Source: JAGTVG01 sp965365275 (GTDB lineage Bacteria; Bacteroidota; Bacteroidia; Cytophagales; Cyclobacteriaceae). Taken from it: DNA of 64,000 bases. The notes below the pieces were generated by a model, which did no database searches, was not told where the DNA came from, and saw only the letters and a program-made list of their open reading frames with translations. Where the stretch lies: the NCBI GenBank assembly GCA_965365275.1, contig CBDUBA010000002.1, positions 1 through 64,000 of the forward strand. Reading direction: 5' to 3'. The position numbers were made by a program, and so were the translations under genes. Shown piece after piece: positions 35,390 to 45,633 of this stretch. The first letter of the stretch is position 1. Each line of letters starts with the position of its first letter.

Positions 35390-36982
35390 TTGGAAAGATT
35401 TGAATCAGAATATTTAATTATTGGATCTGGGATCGCCGGATTAAATCTGGCATTGCAAATGGCGGAATCCGGGAAAGTCAATGTTATATCCAAGACAAAT
35501 CTTGATGAAACCAACACCAACTATGCCCAGGGTGGTATTGCTACAGTATCTACTGAATCGGACAGTTTCAAATCTCATATAAATGATACACTCACTGCGG
35601 GAGCGGGTTTATGTCACAAGGATGCTGTTGAGGTAATGGTATCTGAGGGGCCGGATCGAATAAATGATCTGATAAACTGGGGTGTTAATTTTTCCAGGTC
35701 CAAGGAAAGTTCTGATTATGAACTTGCCCGGGAAGGCGGACATTCGGTGAGCAGGATATTTCATGTTAAAGATTTTACGGGCGCTGAAATTCAAAGAGTT
35801 TTACTTGAAAGAGCAAAAGAACACTCGAATATTCAATTATTTGAGGATTATTATGCCATTGATCTGATAACAGATCATCACGTTCTCGGTAACCTTCAGG
35901 CAGCCTTTAATATCTGTTTTGGAGCTTATGTTTTTTCCAAAAATGACAGGAAAGTACATGTTTTCAGGTCGGGATACACTATTTTAGCCACAGGTGGAGG
36001 TTCCAGAGTTTATCAATATTCAACCAATCCGGAAACCTCAACCGGTGACGGGGTAGCTATGGCCTACCGGGCAGGTGTGCGTATCGCAAATATGGAATTT
36101 GTCCAGTTCCATCCTACTGCTTTATATGAACCGGGACATCGACTTTTCCTGATATCAGAAGCACTTCGTGGATATGGTGGTATAATTAAAAACCTGGACG
36201 GTGAAGCATTTGTAAAGAAGTATGACAGCAGGGGAGAATTGGCTCCACGTGATATTGTATCGAGAGCCATAGACTCTGAAATGAAAAAAAGACGGGAAGA
36301 TCATGTTTGGCTGGATATGACTCATTTGGACCATAATAAAGTCCGTCAGCGATTTCCAAAGATCTATGAATATTGCCTCAAGGAAATTAAGGTTGATATT
36401 TCCAAGGATCCTATACCGGTTGTACCTGCTGCACATTATTTATGCGGAGGTATCATGACCTCCTTAAATGGACAAACTTCCATGCAAAATCTTTTTGCCT
36501 GTGGAGAAACTGCACATACCGGTGTCCACGGGGCAAACAGGCTTGCAAGTAATAGCCTGTTAGAGGCCCTGGTTTTCAGTTATCGGATCTCAGAAAAACT
36601 GAAAACAAAACTTAAAAAGAATTTTGACGATGTATTGATTCCTGAGTGGGATGAAACTGGAGTTCTTAACATGGATGAGTGGTTTTTAATTAAACATAAT
36701 TTACAACAGATCCAGAGCCTGATGTGGAATTATGTTGGCATTGTAAGATCGAAGCAAACTCTGGAAAGGGCTTTCCGTCGGATTAAACTTATATATGAGG
36801 AAACAGAAAACTACTATCAAAGAACTAAAATTTCTTCAGAACTGCTTGAATTACGTAATATGGCTGCGATAGCATATATGATCATCTTATCAGCATTACG
36901 AAGAAATGAAAGCAGAGGCTGCCACTACATGAAAGACTATCCTGAATCCATGGAAAGATTCCTGAAAGATACAATAATTTAA
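35390..36982 (+). CDS. nadB: L-aspartate oxidase
   Basis: A 530-aa FAD enzyme oxidising aspartate to iminoaspartate, the substrate of NadA. The FAD fold is IIGSGIAGLNLAL, the active-site region EFVQFHPTAL and REGGHSVSRI, and the hinge CGETAHTGVHGANRLASNSLLEAL. The C-terminal RRNESRGCHYMKDYPE is typical. The start is TTG at 35390, the only fitting one before the FAD motif. nadC is not in the window. Confidence 0.97.
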   Translation: MERFESEYLIIGSGIAGLNLALQMAESGKVNVISKTNLDETNTNYAQGGIATVSTESDSFKSHINDTLTAGAGLCHKDAVEVMVSEGPDRINDLINWGVNFSRSKESSDYELAREGGHSVSRIFHVKDFTGAEIQRVLLERAKEHSNIQLFEDYYAIDLITDHHVLGNLQAAFNICFGAYVFSKNDRKVHVFRSGYTILATGGGSRVYQYSTNPETSTGDGVAMAYRAGVRIANMEFVQFHPTALYEPGHRLFLISEALRGYGGIIKNLDGEAFVKKYDSRGELAPRDIVSRAIDSEMKKRREDHVWLDMTHLDHNKVRQRFPKIYEYCLKEIKVDISKDPIPVVPAAHYLCGGIMTSLNGQTSMQNLFACGETAHTGVHGANRLASNSLLEALVFSYRISEKLKTKLKKNFDDVLIPEWDETGVLNMDEWFLIKHNLQQIQSLMWNYVGIVRSKQTLERAFRRIKLIYEETENYYQRTKISSELLELRNMAAIAYMIILSALRRNESRGCHYMKDYPESMERFLKDTII

Positions 36983-37291
36983 AAAGGGAAAGAACGCACC
37001 AAGTTTTACGGATCTAGGTTAACAAATAAATATATCCTATATGTCAGGTGATTTCTGTACATAAACCACATCTATTGGGCCATTCTCTTTCAACAAAAGA
37101 CTTAAAAAATTTGAAAATCAAATTATAAGGACTCAGTCTGAAATTATATATAATTACAATAAAATGCAGTCTGTAGCTAACAATTCAAAAAGATAAATAG
37201 TTTGCTATTTGTGGATCAACTCGATCAGTTCTGAAGGATCCCCAATTCTGTTCTGATGAAGTTTAAATTAATCATTACCTTATTATCATAA
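36983..37291. other. intergenic region without recognised features
   Basis: AT-rich DNA after nadB. I saw no tRNA, hairpin terminator or TAnnTTTG box here. Confidence 0.4.
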
Positions 37292-39478
37292 ATGAAAATT
37301 CGTAAAAAGCTCACGTGGATTAGTGCATCCATTCTTATTATAGTCATTATTGTTTTATTGGCATTGCCCGGATTTGTTAAAAGATATGCCATTAAGCATA
37401 GCAAAGATCTGATGGGAAGGCAAATTCATATACAGGAATTAAAGTTGAATTATTTTACTGGTACGGTCAAAGTAATGGATTTTAAGATGTATGAAGCCGA
37501 TGAAAAGAATGTGTTTGTTTCATTTGACACATTGATACTGAAGCTTAAACCCTACCAGTTTTTCATAGATGAATTTATACTTGAAAGAATGTATTTACAA
37601 GGTTTAAATGTAAACATCATCCAGACCGATTCCATTTTCAACTTTGATGACCTTTTGGTTTTTCATAGCAAACCGAAAGATACAATCAGTTCCGAACCAA
37701 TGGATGATGAACCTTTTCAATACCGTTTCTCAAATCTTGAACTTAAAGGTGCTCAATTCAATTTTGATGACAGAAATGTAAATAAAGCGACACGTTTGAA
37801 GGATATTTCCTTTTTCATTCCCTATATTGGTTGGAACCAGGAAGATAAAAGTGAAGCTGGATTACGATTTTCTTTTGAGGAAGAAGGATTTTTTGAATCA
37901 ACCCTGTTTGTTGATCCAAATCGTGGAGAATATGAAGCCCATATAACGATTGATCATCTTTCGTTGGATGCCTTTAATGAATATGTCGCTAAGAATGCAA
38001 AAATAAGTAAAGTAAATGGTCTTTTTAATTCCGAGATCACGATAGTAGGTAACATCAACATGGTGGAGAGCTCTCTGGTATCAGGTTCCATTGAAATATC
38101 AGATTTTCTTATGGAGGACCTTCAGAGCAAGCCATTTCTGGGTGTGAAAAAACTGAATTGTGAGATCAAAGAATTAGATCTTCAAAACAGTTCATTCATT
38201 GTTGATTCATTGTCGATTTTCGAACCGTATGTTTACTTTGAATTGGATTCAAACAGCAACAACTTTTTTGAAATATTCGAATTAAATCCCACGGCAGAGG
38301 ATTCGGCAGATACCAAACAAAACATACCCCTCGGAAATGACACGCTGGAAGGAAAACCAATATTCTACGCAATTAATAACTTGGGTATTGATGATGGTAT
38401 AGTAGACTATACAGATAACCTAACAGGAACTCCATTCAAATACAATTTAAGTGATTTAACCCTGAATACGGACAGTATCCAAAGTACTTCGGAGTGGATA
38501 GATCTATATACCCAAATGTTACTAAACAAACGTGGAAAATTAGTAGCTGAAGTTGGACTGAACCCAGCAAACCCCATGGATATAGAGTTAAATTATGTAA
38601 TTACTGATTTCCAATTAAGTGACCTCAATATCTATTCCAGATACTATATGGGATTCCCTATTGTTTATGGGGAAATGTATTATAAATCAACAACCCACAT
38701 CAAAGATGGCCAATTGAACAGTGAAAACAGATTAGTGATTGAACATGCCGAGCTGGGAAATAAATCAGGAGGTGTTCATGATCTTCCTTTAAAATTTGCT
38801 CTGTTCCTCTTAAAAGACAGGAATGGAGTGATTGATCTTGATGTTCCTGTCCGTGGAGATTTAAAGGATCCTGAGGTAAATATAGGAAAAATCGTATGGA
38901 ATACATTTAAAAACCTGATTGTGAAAGTAGCAGCAGCCCCATTTGATTTTCTTGCCGGCCTTGTTAGTGTTGATCCCAAAGATATACAGTCCATAGACTA
39001 TGCATATGGGGATACCACTCTATCCGATAAAATAGGAAAGCAGCTCGATATTCTCCTTGAGCTTGAGCAGAAAAAAGAAGGATTGGATATTGAGCTCATC
39101 TATTTCAATGATTATGAGAAAGAAAAAGACCAGGTGGCAATAGATTCCTTAGTAAGGCTATATAGTATACAATCAGGCAAAGAATATAAGCTGGATGATC
39201 CGGATTTTCAAACATTTCTTTCACAGGAATCTGGTTCAGATTCCATAGAAATTCACAAAGCGGCCAGAATGATGATAACGGAACAGGTTATTGATTCATT
39301 AGTACATGCTTATGCTTTGATCCGAAAACAAAATCTCGTGCAATATTTGGTATCGAAGAACGATAGCACGCAAATCAGGTTTTTATTATCCAATCCGGAA
39401 TCACCCAAGAATGTAGGAGCCACACCAACATTTGAGGTTAAGTATTCAATGAAAGATTCAGAAATCGAAAACAGGTAA
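37292..39478 (+). CDS. AsmA-like DUF748 envelope protein
   Basis: A 728-aa protein with one N-terminal membrane helix (about residues 8-28) and a long periplasmic part. The opening VKRYAIKHSKDLMGRQIHIQELKLNYFTGTVKVMDFKMYE is the DUF748/AsmA pattern, and the late segment ALFLLKDRNGVIDLDVPVRGDLKDPEV is highly typical of DUF748. AsmA-like proteins form hydrophobic bridges that move phospholipids between membranes; that function is inferred for this member. It stands alone between nadB and the convergent recG. Confidence 0.85.
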   Translation: MKIRKKLTWISASILIIVIIVLLALPGFVKRYAIKHSKDLMGRQIHIQELKLNYFTGTVKVMDFKMYEADEKNVFVSFDTLILKLKPYQFFIDEFILERMYLQGLNVNIIQTDSIFNFDDLLVFHSKPKDTISSEPMDDEPFQYRFSNLELKGAQFNFDDRNVNKATRLKDISFFIPYIGWNQEDKSEAGLRFSFEEEGFFESTLFVDPNRGEYEAHITIDHLSLDAFNEYVAKNAKISKVNGLFNSEITIVGNINMVESSLVSGSIEISDFLMEDLQSKPFLGVKKLNCEIKELDLQNSSFIVDSLSIFEPYVYFELDSNSNNFFEIFELNPTAEDSADTKQNIPLGNDTLEGKPIFYAINNLGIDDGIVDYTDNLTGTPFKYNLSDLTLNTDSIQSTSEWIDLYTQMLLNKRGKLVAEVGLNPANPMDIELNYVITDFQLSDLNIYSRYYMGFPIVYGEMYYKSTTHIKDGQLNSENRLVIEHAELGNKSGGVHDLPLKFALFLLKDRNGVIDLDVPVRGDLKDPEVNIGKIVWNTFKNLIVKVAAAPFDFLAGLVSVDPKDIQSIDYAYGDTTLSDKIGKQLDILLELEQKKEGLDIELIYFNDYEKEKDQVAIDSLVRLYSIQSGKEYKLDDPDFQTFLSQESGSDSIEIHKAARMMITEQVIDSLVHAYALIRKQNLVQYLVSKNDSTQIRFLLSNPESPKNVGATPTFEVKYSMKDSEIENR

Positions 39479-39525
39479 GGGGCATTCCAGCGTCATTCCT
39501 GATCTTCCCTAATAGAACTGATCAT

Positions 39526-41619
39526 TTAACTGATACGGCTCCAATTTACTGCGTCCCTTCGAAGTGTTGCTATATGGTTTTTAATATTGCTGTTTTGATC
39601 TTTGGTCAGTTCCGGATCGTCCTCCAGAATGGATTTTGCCGATTCTCTTGCTATTTGAAGGATTTTCCCATCCTTTGCTATATCAGCGATCAGTAAATCC
39701 AGCACTCCACTTTGTTGTGTCCCCATCAAATCGCCTGGGCCACGAAGAGACAAATCGGTATTAGCGATTTCAAAACCATTGTTTGTCCTGACCATGGTCT
39801 CCAGTCGGGTCCTGGCATCACTGCTGAGTTTTTGACTGCACATTAAAATGCAATATGATTGTTCTGCACCCCTTCCGACCCTTCCCCGCAACTGGTGTAG
39901 TTGTGCCAAACCGAATCGTTCTGCATTTTCGATTACCATTACCGATGCATTGGGTACATCAACACCCACTTCTATAACTGTTGTTGAAACCATGATCTGG
40001 GTTTCTTTGTTTATAAACCGCTTCATCTCAAAGTCTTTATCGGCTGATTTCATTTTTCCATGAACAATACTTAGCTGGTAATCAGGAAAAGCGCGGGAAA
40101 GACTTTCATACCCATCCATCAAATGTTTCAGATCAAGTTTTTCGGATTCCTCAATTAATGGGTAAACAATATAGATCTGACCTCCGGCTTGTATTTGCTT
40201 ACGGATAAATCCGAAAACCTTCAGCCGGTTTTCATCAAATTGAAGTACAGTTTTAATTGGCTTTCTGCCGGCAGGTAATTCATCAATCACGGATACCTCA
40301 AGATCACCATATAGAGTCATGGCCAGGGTCCTTGGAATCGGAGTTGCAGTCATAACCAGTACATGGGGGAGGATATCCATATTTTTTTTCCATAGCTTAG
40401 CTCGTTGTGCAACACCAAACCGGTGTTGTTCATCAACAATGGCAAATCCCAGATTTTGAAACCTAACATTGTCTTCAATTAAAGCATGTGTACCAACGAT
40501 AATGTTAATTTTTCCGGATTCAAGGTCATCAAGAATTTCCCTACGGGAACTTTTTTTTGTCGATCCGGTTAAAATGGCGATCCTTAAATTCAATTTATCT
40601 GCATATTTTTTTAACCCATTATAATGTTGCTCTGTAAGGATTTCTGTGGGTGCCATCATGACGGTTTGAGCATTATTCTCAATGGCCAGTAACATGGCAA
40701 TAAATGCAACAATGGTTTTTCCTGAACCAACATCCCCCTGCAGAAGCCTGTTCATCTGATGACCGGATTTCATATCGGCGAAAATTTCTCTAATCACATT
40801 TTTTTGGGCTTTGGTCAGTTCAAACGGAAGATGTTTATGATAAAATTCATTAAGCAGTGAGGTTTTCGAAAATATCTGCCCTCTGAAACGATTGTATCTG
40901 GAAAGCTTTAATTTTAATAACCTTAGTTGTAGATAAAAAAATTCCTCAAATTTCAACCTGAAACGGGCTGCTGTCAGATTATTGCTGTCGGCAGGAAAAT
41001 GTATGTTCCTATAAGCAATGTCCCTTTTCATTAAATTAAAATCACGAATTAATTTTTCAGGCAGGGATTCTTTGATATGAGATTGGGCTTTTGAAATCAG
41101 TTCTTTCTGAAGCTTTGAAATCACCTTGCTATCTATATACTTCGATTTTAATTTTTCTGTAGTCGGATAAACGGGTTGCAGGTATAGGTTATCTGTTTTT
41201 ATTTCAGCATTAATATCTAGTTCAGGATGACCAATGTATAATTTGGAGTTAAATACATTCGGTTTCCCAAAAACAAGATATTCGATGCCCGGTTTGAGTT
41301 TTTTAATGATCCACTTTGCTCCCTGAAACCATATGAGGTCAATTTCACCCGTTTCATCATAAAAGTGTGCCGTTAGCCTCTGTTTATATGGTTTGCCTGA
41401 TAGTTCATAGTCACGGATAAATCCTTTGATCTGAACGTATGGCATGGTGGCATTTAACTGGTTGATCTTATGAATCTGAGTTCTGTCTTCATACCTGAAA
41501 GGGAAATATTGAATAAGATCACCAAAAGTATAGATATTGAGTTCTTTGTTCAGAAGACCAGCTCTTTGAGGGCCTACCCCTTTAAGAAATTCAATCTTGG
41601 TTTCAAAAAAGCCAGCCAT
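39526..41619 (-). CDS. recG: ATP-dependent DNA helicase RecG
   Basis: A 697-aa branched-DNA helicase for stalled forks and recombination. The N-terminal wedge/OB domain is followed by Walker A LLQGDVGSGKT, the DEQH box (IVDEQHRFGV), MTATPIPRTLAMTLYGDL and motif VI QLRGRVGRG. It starts 2 nt after gldD and is the last gene of the mutY-ssb-gldE-gldD-recG operon. Confidence 0.97.
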   Translation of the reverse strand: MAGFFETKIEFLKGVGPQRAGLLNKELNIYTFGDLIQYFPFRYEDRTQIHKINQLNATMPYVQIKGFIRDYELSGKPYKQRLTAHFYDETGEIDLIWFQGAKWIIKKLKPGIEYLVFGKPNVFNSKLYIGHPELDINAEIKTDNLYLQPVYPTTEKLKSKYIDSKVISKLQKELISKAQSHIKESLPEKLIRDFNLMKRDIAYRNIHFPADSNNLTAARFRLKFEEFFYLQLRLLKLKLSRYNRFRGQIFSKTSLLNEFYHKHLPFELTKAQKNVIREIFADMKSGHQMNRLLQGDVGSGKTIVAFIAMLLAIENNAQTVMMAPTEILTEQHYNGLKKYADKLNLRIAILTGSTKKSSRREILDDLESGKINIIVGTHALIEDNVRFQNLGFAIVDEQHRFGVAQRAKLWKKNMDILPHVLVMTATPIPRTLAMTLYGDLEVSVIDELPAGRKPIKTVLQFDENRLKVFGFIRKQIQAGGQIYIVYPLIEESEKLDLKHLMDGYESLSRAFPDYQLSIVHGKMKSADKDFEMKRFINKETQIMVSTTVIEVGVDVPNASVMVIENAERFGLAQLHQLRGRVGRGAEQSYCILMCSQKLSSDARTRLETMVRTNNGFEIANTDLSLRGPGDLMGTQQSGVLDLLIADIAKDGKILQIARESAKSILEDDPELTKDQNSNIKNHIATLRRDAVNWSRIS

Positions 41620-41621
41620 TG

Positions 41622-42242
41622 TTACCTATTTCTCCACTGCAAGGTATTTAGAAGATGAATTATGTCGTTTTTAATATATTGAATGGCTGGTGCAAGCGAA
41701 TCATTTTGCGTAGCAGTCTCAAAATATAATGCACCTCTCATAAAATGCTTCATAGAATCGGTGGTCACAAATTGAATTTGGGTCGGCACTTCCCCACTTA
41801 TTTCTGCAATGGATGCTGTATAGCCGTTTTTGGTTAACATAATGATCTCATCGATAGCATATGCTTTGATCTGGTGCTGAGATGTTAGCTTGTATGCATC
41901 ACTAAAGTATTCTTTCATTAATTCCTCTTTACCATATATGGGCTTATAAGTGATCTGAATATCTGCCAGTAGCGTGTCATATACAAGATCAATCCAATAT
42001 CGCTCATCTGTTATATCGGTTCTGTCTTTATACTGTTCTTTCACCCTATTCATATAGGTCCATGTGGTATCTGTATTCAACCTGGCCAACTTAGACATTT
42101 CAAAGTAGTAGGGAAGTGTATCAGGGATACCCACATATTCATGGTCGGGTAATTCAATTCTGTTATACCCTTTTGGTTTCGGCATATAATCAGATGTGCA
42201 GCTGACAAATAAGATGAAAATTATAAGTTTAAATATTTTCAA
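41622..42242 (-). CDS. gldD: gliding motility lipoprotein GldD
   Basis: A 206-aa lipoprotein; the hydrophobic start ends in FVSC (C15). The family opening YMPKPKGYNRIELPDHEYVGIPDTLPYYFEMSKLA is clear. GldD is needed for gliding in Flavobacterium johnsoniae and is tied to T9SS function. The start is TTG at 42242. It lies between gldE and recG with 16-nt and 2-nt gaps. Confidence 0.92.
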   Translation of the reverse strand: MKIFKLIIFILFVSCTSDYMPKPKGYNRIELPDHEYVGIPDTLPYYFEMSKLARLNTDTTWTYMNRVKEQYKDRTDITDERYWIDLVYDTLLADIQITYKPIYGKEELMKEYFSDAYKLTSQHQIKAYAIDEIIMLTKNGYTASIAEISGEVPTQIQFVTTDSMKHFMRGALYFETATQNDSLAPAIQYIKNDIIHLLNTLQWRNR

Positions 42243-42258
42243 TACAGATTTGATTTCT

Positions 42259-43587
42259 TTAAATGATTGTATTTGATTTATTAAAGATCCTTATTCTTTT
42301 AATGCGTCTGTTATCCACTGCCACAACCGTAAAGACCAAACCACCGAATTGGATTTTTTCACCCACTCTTGGGATTTTGGAACTCAGCTCAAGGATCAGA
42401 CCTGCAAGGGATTCGCTTTCACCTTTGACATCGTCAAAGATAGAGGGATCTTTTCCAATTATTTTACAGAAGTCATTTAATGAAGTCCTACCCTCAAAAA
42501 CGTATGTGTTTTCATCCAATTTGTTGTACGCGATCTCATCAACGTCAAATTCATCACGTATTTCTCCCACAATTTCTTCTATAATATCTTCCAGTGTAAT
42601 TAGTCCTGATGTTCCCCCATATTCGTCAACCACAATCGAAATATGAACTCTTTTCTCCTGGAAATCTTTAAGCAGACTATCTATCTTTTTGTTTTCAGGA
42701 ACAAAATAACCTGGTCTTAATAAAGGTTGCCATTTAAAACTCTCATCCCTGTCAAGATAAGGTAAAAGATCTTTAATGTACAGGATGCCTTCAATCTTGT
42801 CAATTGTCTCCCGGAAAACAGGAATACGGGAAAACCCACACTTGTTGATTTTATCCATGAGTTCATGAAAATCCAATTCGATATCGAAGGCAGTTATTTC
42901 AAGCCTGGATTTCATAACCTGCTTCACGGACAAAGTTCCGAAATTGACGATGCCTTTTAATATTTCCTTCTCTTCTTCAGTAGCCTCCCCATTGGCTGTT
43001 ATCTCGAGTGCTTTATGAATTTCTTCTTTGGAGATATCATAGTTTTTTCTTTCAATTCTTCTTTCAACGACCCTGCTGAATGAGAGAAGCACCCAGGAAA
43101 GAGGGCTAAATATTGATTCTGCCAGGACCATTAACCGGGAAGTCATACTGGCGAATGCAATATTATTGGAATTGGCATACACCTTAGGAATAATCTCACC
43201 GAAGAATACTATCGCAAAGGTGGTGATAAATGTAAGCGAAACTATAATAATTCCAGTCAGGGTAGTGGTTCCATAAATCCTCCAGGTCACGAATGTTGCC
43301 AGGGTAACAACTCCAACATTTAAAAAATTATTGAATATCAAAATCGTTGCAAGAAGTTTCTGAGGATTCTTTATTAGGTTATAGATTCGTTTTTCCACCT
43401 TTGTGCTGCTGTATCTAAACGCATTGATCTGATTTTTAGATAGAGAAAAGAAGGCCACCTCTGATCCTGATACCAGTGCGGATAAAACCAATAGTACACT
43501 GAGTATTATGCCGCTGATTATGTAAAATGGAAGCAAGTTACCGGACAATGAGATAAAAAGATAACAACAATGATATGGATCGTCCAA
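42259..43587 (-). CDS. gldE: gliding motility-associated protein GldE (CNNM/CBS)
   Basis: A 442-aa membrane protein. The CNNM (DUF21) transmembrane domain (about residues 20-190: SALVSGSEVAFFSLS, FFGEIIPKVYANSN) is followed by a pair of CBS domains (MKSRLEITAFD, and VVDEYGGTSGLITLEDIIEEIVGEI) and a CorC/HlyC-type C-terminal domain. Adjacent gldD identifies it as GldE, which supports GldD. The start is TTG at 43587. A role in ion transport is possible from the CNNM fold but unproven. Confidence 0.9.
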   Translation of the reverse strand: MDDPYHCCYLFISLSGNLLPFYIISGIILSVLLVLSALVSGSEVAFFSLSKNQINAFRYSSTKVEKRIYNLIKNPQKLLATILIFNNFLNVGVVTLATFVTWRIYGTTTLTGIIIVSLTFITTFAIVFFGEIIPKVYANSNNIAFASMTSRLMVLAESIFSPLSWVLLSFSRVVERRIERKNYDISKEEIHKALEITANGEATEEEKEILKGIVNFGTLSVKQVMKSRLEITAFDIELDFHELMDKINKCGFSRIPVFRETIDKIEGILYIKDLLPYLDRDESFKWQPLLRPGYFVPENKKIDSLLKDFQEKRVHISIVVDEYGGTSGLITLEDIIEEIVGEIRDEFDVDEIAYNKLDENTYVFEGRTSLNDFCKIIGKDPSIFDDVKGESESLAGLILELSSKIPRVGEKIQFGGLVFTVVAVDNRRIKRIRIFNKSNTII

Positions 43588-43604
43588 AATCGTAAATTTT
43601 ATTT

Positions 43605-44039
43605 CTAAAATGGAAGATCATCAGTTTCTTCTGGTAGATCAACAGGGCTAGCCGGTGGCGTAGTCGACGGACTGGAAGATTCATAACCCGCCTCATTGGA
43701 TGCAGGCCTTCCGCCAAGCATATTCATATTTTGACCGACAATTTCTGTACTATATTTTGTTATCCCATCTTTATCCTGATAGGAACGAGTTTGCAGTTTA
43801 CCTTCTAAATATACCTGGTTTCCTTTTCTTAAATATTTTTCAGCAATTTCAGCTAAACCTCTCCATAATACTATATTATGCCACTCGGTTTGATCAACTC
43901 TCTGGCCAGTATTTCTATCATTATAAGATTCGGTGGTTGCTAAAGAAAAACGTGCAACCTTAACACCACTTTCCAATGTTCTGACTTCAGGATCTCGTCC
44001 TAAATTTCCAACTAAAATAACTTTATTTACGCCTGCCAT
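43605..44039 (-). CDS. ssb: single-stranded DNA-binding protein
   Basis: A 144-aa SSB. The OB fold (MAGVNKVILVGNLGRDPEVRTLESG, TEWHNIVLWRGLAEIAEKYLRKG, VYLEGKLQTRSY) is followed by a short Ser/Pro linker and the acidic tip EETDDLPF, which recruits repair enzymes such as RecG. It lies between mutY (46 nt) and gldE (17 nt). Confidence 0.96.
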   Translation of the reverse strand: MAGVNKVILVGNLGRDPEVRTLESGVKVARFSLATTESYNDRNTGQRVDQTEWHNIVLWRGLAEIAEKYLRKGNQVYLEGKLQTRSYQDKDGITKYSTEIVGQNMNMLGGRPASNEAGYESSSPSTTPPASPVDLPEETDDLPF

Positions 44040-44085
44040 AATTCTAAAATTTTACTGGTTGAACTAAATTTAAAATCAAAAATAA

Positions 44086-45150
44086 TTAAAATATTCCTTC
44101 CTTCAAATAATTATCAATCAATACGGGTTTCGGCAGATTTTCAATTTGATCGAAATCATAAAAATTACTGTTTTCAAATGAATCAGACAATGTTTTGTTT
44201 ACAGGAATATTTAAATCTATTAAATAAAAAGTTGCATGAATTACCTGATGGGTCAGAATATGTTTATACTCTTTAATATGGTGGATCTGCCATTCCGTTT
44301 CTTTAATTATTCCCTTTTCTTTCAGAAAAATCATCATATCGGGCAATTTCTCCTCTGACTCCATAAGCTGAAAATCATACAGACCTTTCCAGATGTCATT
44401 TTTAATCCTTTGGTTCATAAATATTCCTTTATTGTTACCAAGTACCAGATAATTAAAAAAACGAACCCTCTTTTTCTTTTTGTTTGATTTTACAGGCCTG
44501 TCCATCTGGTTTTTCAAGGAATATGACTCACAGCTCAGCATTAAAGTGCATGCCCCACAAGCTGGATTTTTTGGAATACACTGAAGCGCTCCAAATTCCA
44601 TAACAGCCTGATTATAATCCCCCGGGTTATCTTCTTTTATCAGTGCTTGGGCTAAATCCTGAAATGATTTCTTCCCTGCTGCAGAGTTTATATCCTGTTC
44701 AATATTAAATAATCTGGACAATACACGGTATACATTTCCATCCAATACCGGAACAGGTTCCTTAAAGCAGATGGATGCAATCGCTGCTGCTGTATATGAT
44801 CCTATCCCTGGTAATTTTTTTAGTTCCGAACAGGACTCAGGAAATCTGCCATCGAAATCAGACACAATTTTTTTTGCACACTTGTGTAAGTTCCGCGCCC
44901 GGGTGTAATAGCCTAATCCCTGCCATTGGTGCAGAACTTCCTCTTCACTTGCTTTTGCGAGGTTTTTTATTGTAGGGAACCTTTTCAGGAAATTCATATA
45001 GTACGGAAGTCCTTGTGAGACCCGCGTTTGCTGAAGCATGATCTCAGAAAGCCAGACCTTATATGGATCTGTGGTCTGACGCCAGGGTAAGTCTCTGCGA
45101 TTTACGTCGTACCAATCTAATATTGCCTTTGTATATCCACTTAATTTCAA
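44086..45150 (-). CDS. mutY: A/G-specific adenine glycosylase MutY
   Basis: A 354-aa enzyme removing adenine mispaired with 8-oxoguanine. The helix-hairpin-helix is LKKLPGIGSYTAAAIAS, the catalytic Asp lies in VLDGNVYRV, and the [4Fe-4S] motif is C-x6-C-x2-C-x5-C (CIPKNPACGACTLMLSC). The C-terminal NUDIX-like domain that reads 8-oxoG follows. The start is TTG at 45150. First gene of the repair and gliding operon, divergent from the HU gene. Confidence 0.96.
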   Translation of the reverse strand: MKLSGYTKAILDWYDVNRRDLPWRQTTDPYKVWLSEIMLQQTRVSQGLPYYMNFLKRFPTIKNLAKASEEEVLHQWQGLGYYTRARNLHKCAKKIVSDFDGRFPESCSELKKLPGIGSYTAAAIASICFKEPVPVLDGNVYRVLSRLFNIEQDINSAAGKKSFQDLAQALIKEDNPGDYNQAVMEFGALQCIPKNPACGACTLMLSCESYSLKNQMDRPVKSNKKKKRVRFFNYLVLGNNKGIFMNQRIKNDIWKGLYDFQLMESEEKLPDMMIFLKEKGIIKETEWQIHHIKEYKHILTHQVIHATFYLIDLNIPVNKTLSDSFENSNFYDFDQIENLPKPVLIDNYLKEGIF

Positions 45151-45212
45151 TGCTATCTTCAGACTTATTCTAAATGTAAAAATACATATCTCTCAATTTT
45201 GTTTGTATTTTA

Positions 45213-45244
45213 TTTCCATTATAGGTTACGAGGATATATTTTTG
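45213..45244 (+). promoter_or_regulatory. predicted promoter of the HU gene
   Basis: TATTTTTG at 45237-45244 fully fits the -7 box TAnnTTTG. TTTC at 45213-45216, 20 nt upstream, is a three-of-four match to TTTG. The leader to the GTG would be about 50 nt. Confidence 0.45.
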
Positions 45245-45300
45245 TGCACCAAAATATTTGGTTATTAAGTATTTACAGATTTTTATAAACTATTAGGATC

Positions 45301-45600
45301 GTGACAAAAGCTGAGATTATTTCGAAAATTTCTGACCAGACAGGCATTGATAAAGCAGATGTTCAAGTAACTGTAGAAGCGCTTTTTAGTGTTGTTAAGC
45401 AATCAATGGCTGAAGGAGAAAATATATATGTAAGGGGATTTGGAAGTTTCGTTAATAAAAAGAGGGCCAAAAAAGTGGCCAGGAACATTTCTAAAAACAC
45501 TGCAATTATCATAGATGAACATTTTGTTCCAAGTTTCAAACCTTCCAAGGTATTTATCGAGAAAATTAAAAGTAGCGATAAAGTTAAAAGTAACAATTGA
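45301..45600 (+). CDS. HU-family DNA-binding protein
   Basis: A 99-aa HU/IHF-type nucleoid protein that bends DNA. It starts TKAEIISKISDQTGIDKADV and has the DNA-binding arm VRGFGSFVNKKRAKKVARN. The start is GTG at 45301. The C-terminus is slightly longer and more basic than typical HU. It opens the operon TPR-(mini gene)-RNase G. Confidence 0.95.
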   Translation: MTKAEIISKISDQTGIDKADVQVTVEALFSVVKQSMAEGENIYVRGFGSFVNKKRAKKVARNISKNTAIIIDEHFVPSFKPSKVFIEKIKSSDKVKSNN

Positions 45601-45633
45601 TAATTCTTTTGCTTAATCAGGATTAGAGGGGAG

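Noticed and set aside
36983..37291. tRNA or small RNA in the gap after nadB
   Set aside because: No cloverleaf, CCA end or stable hairpin could be found.
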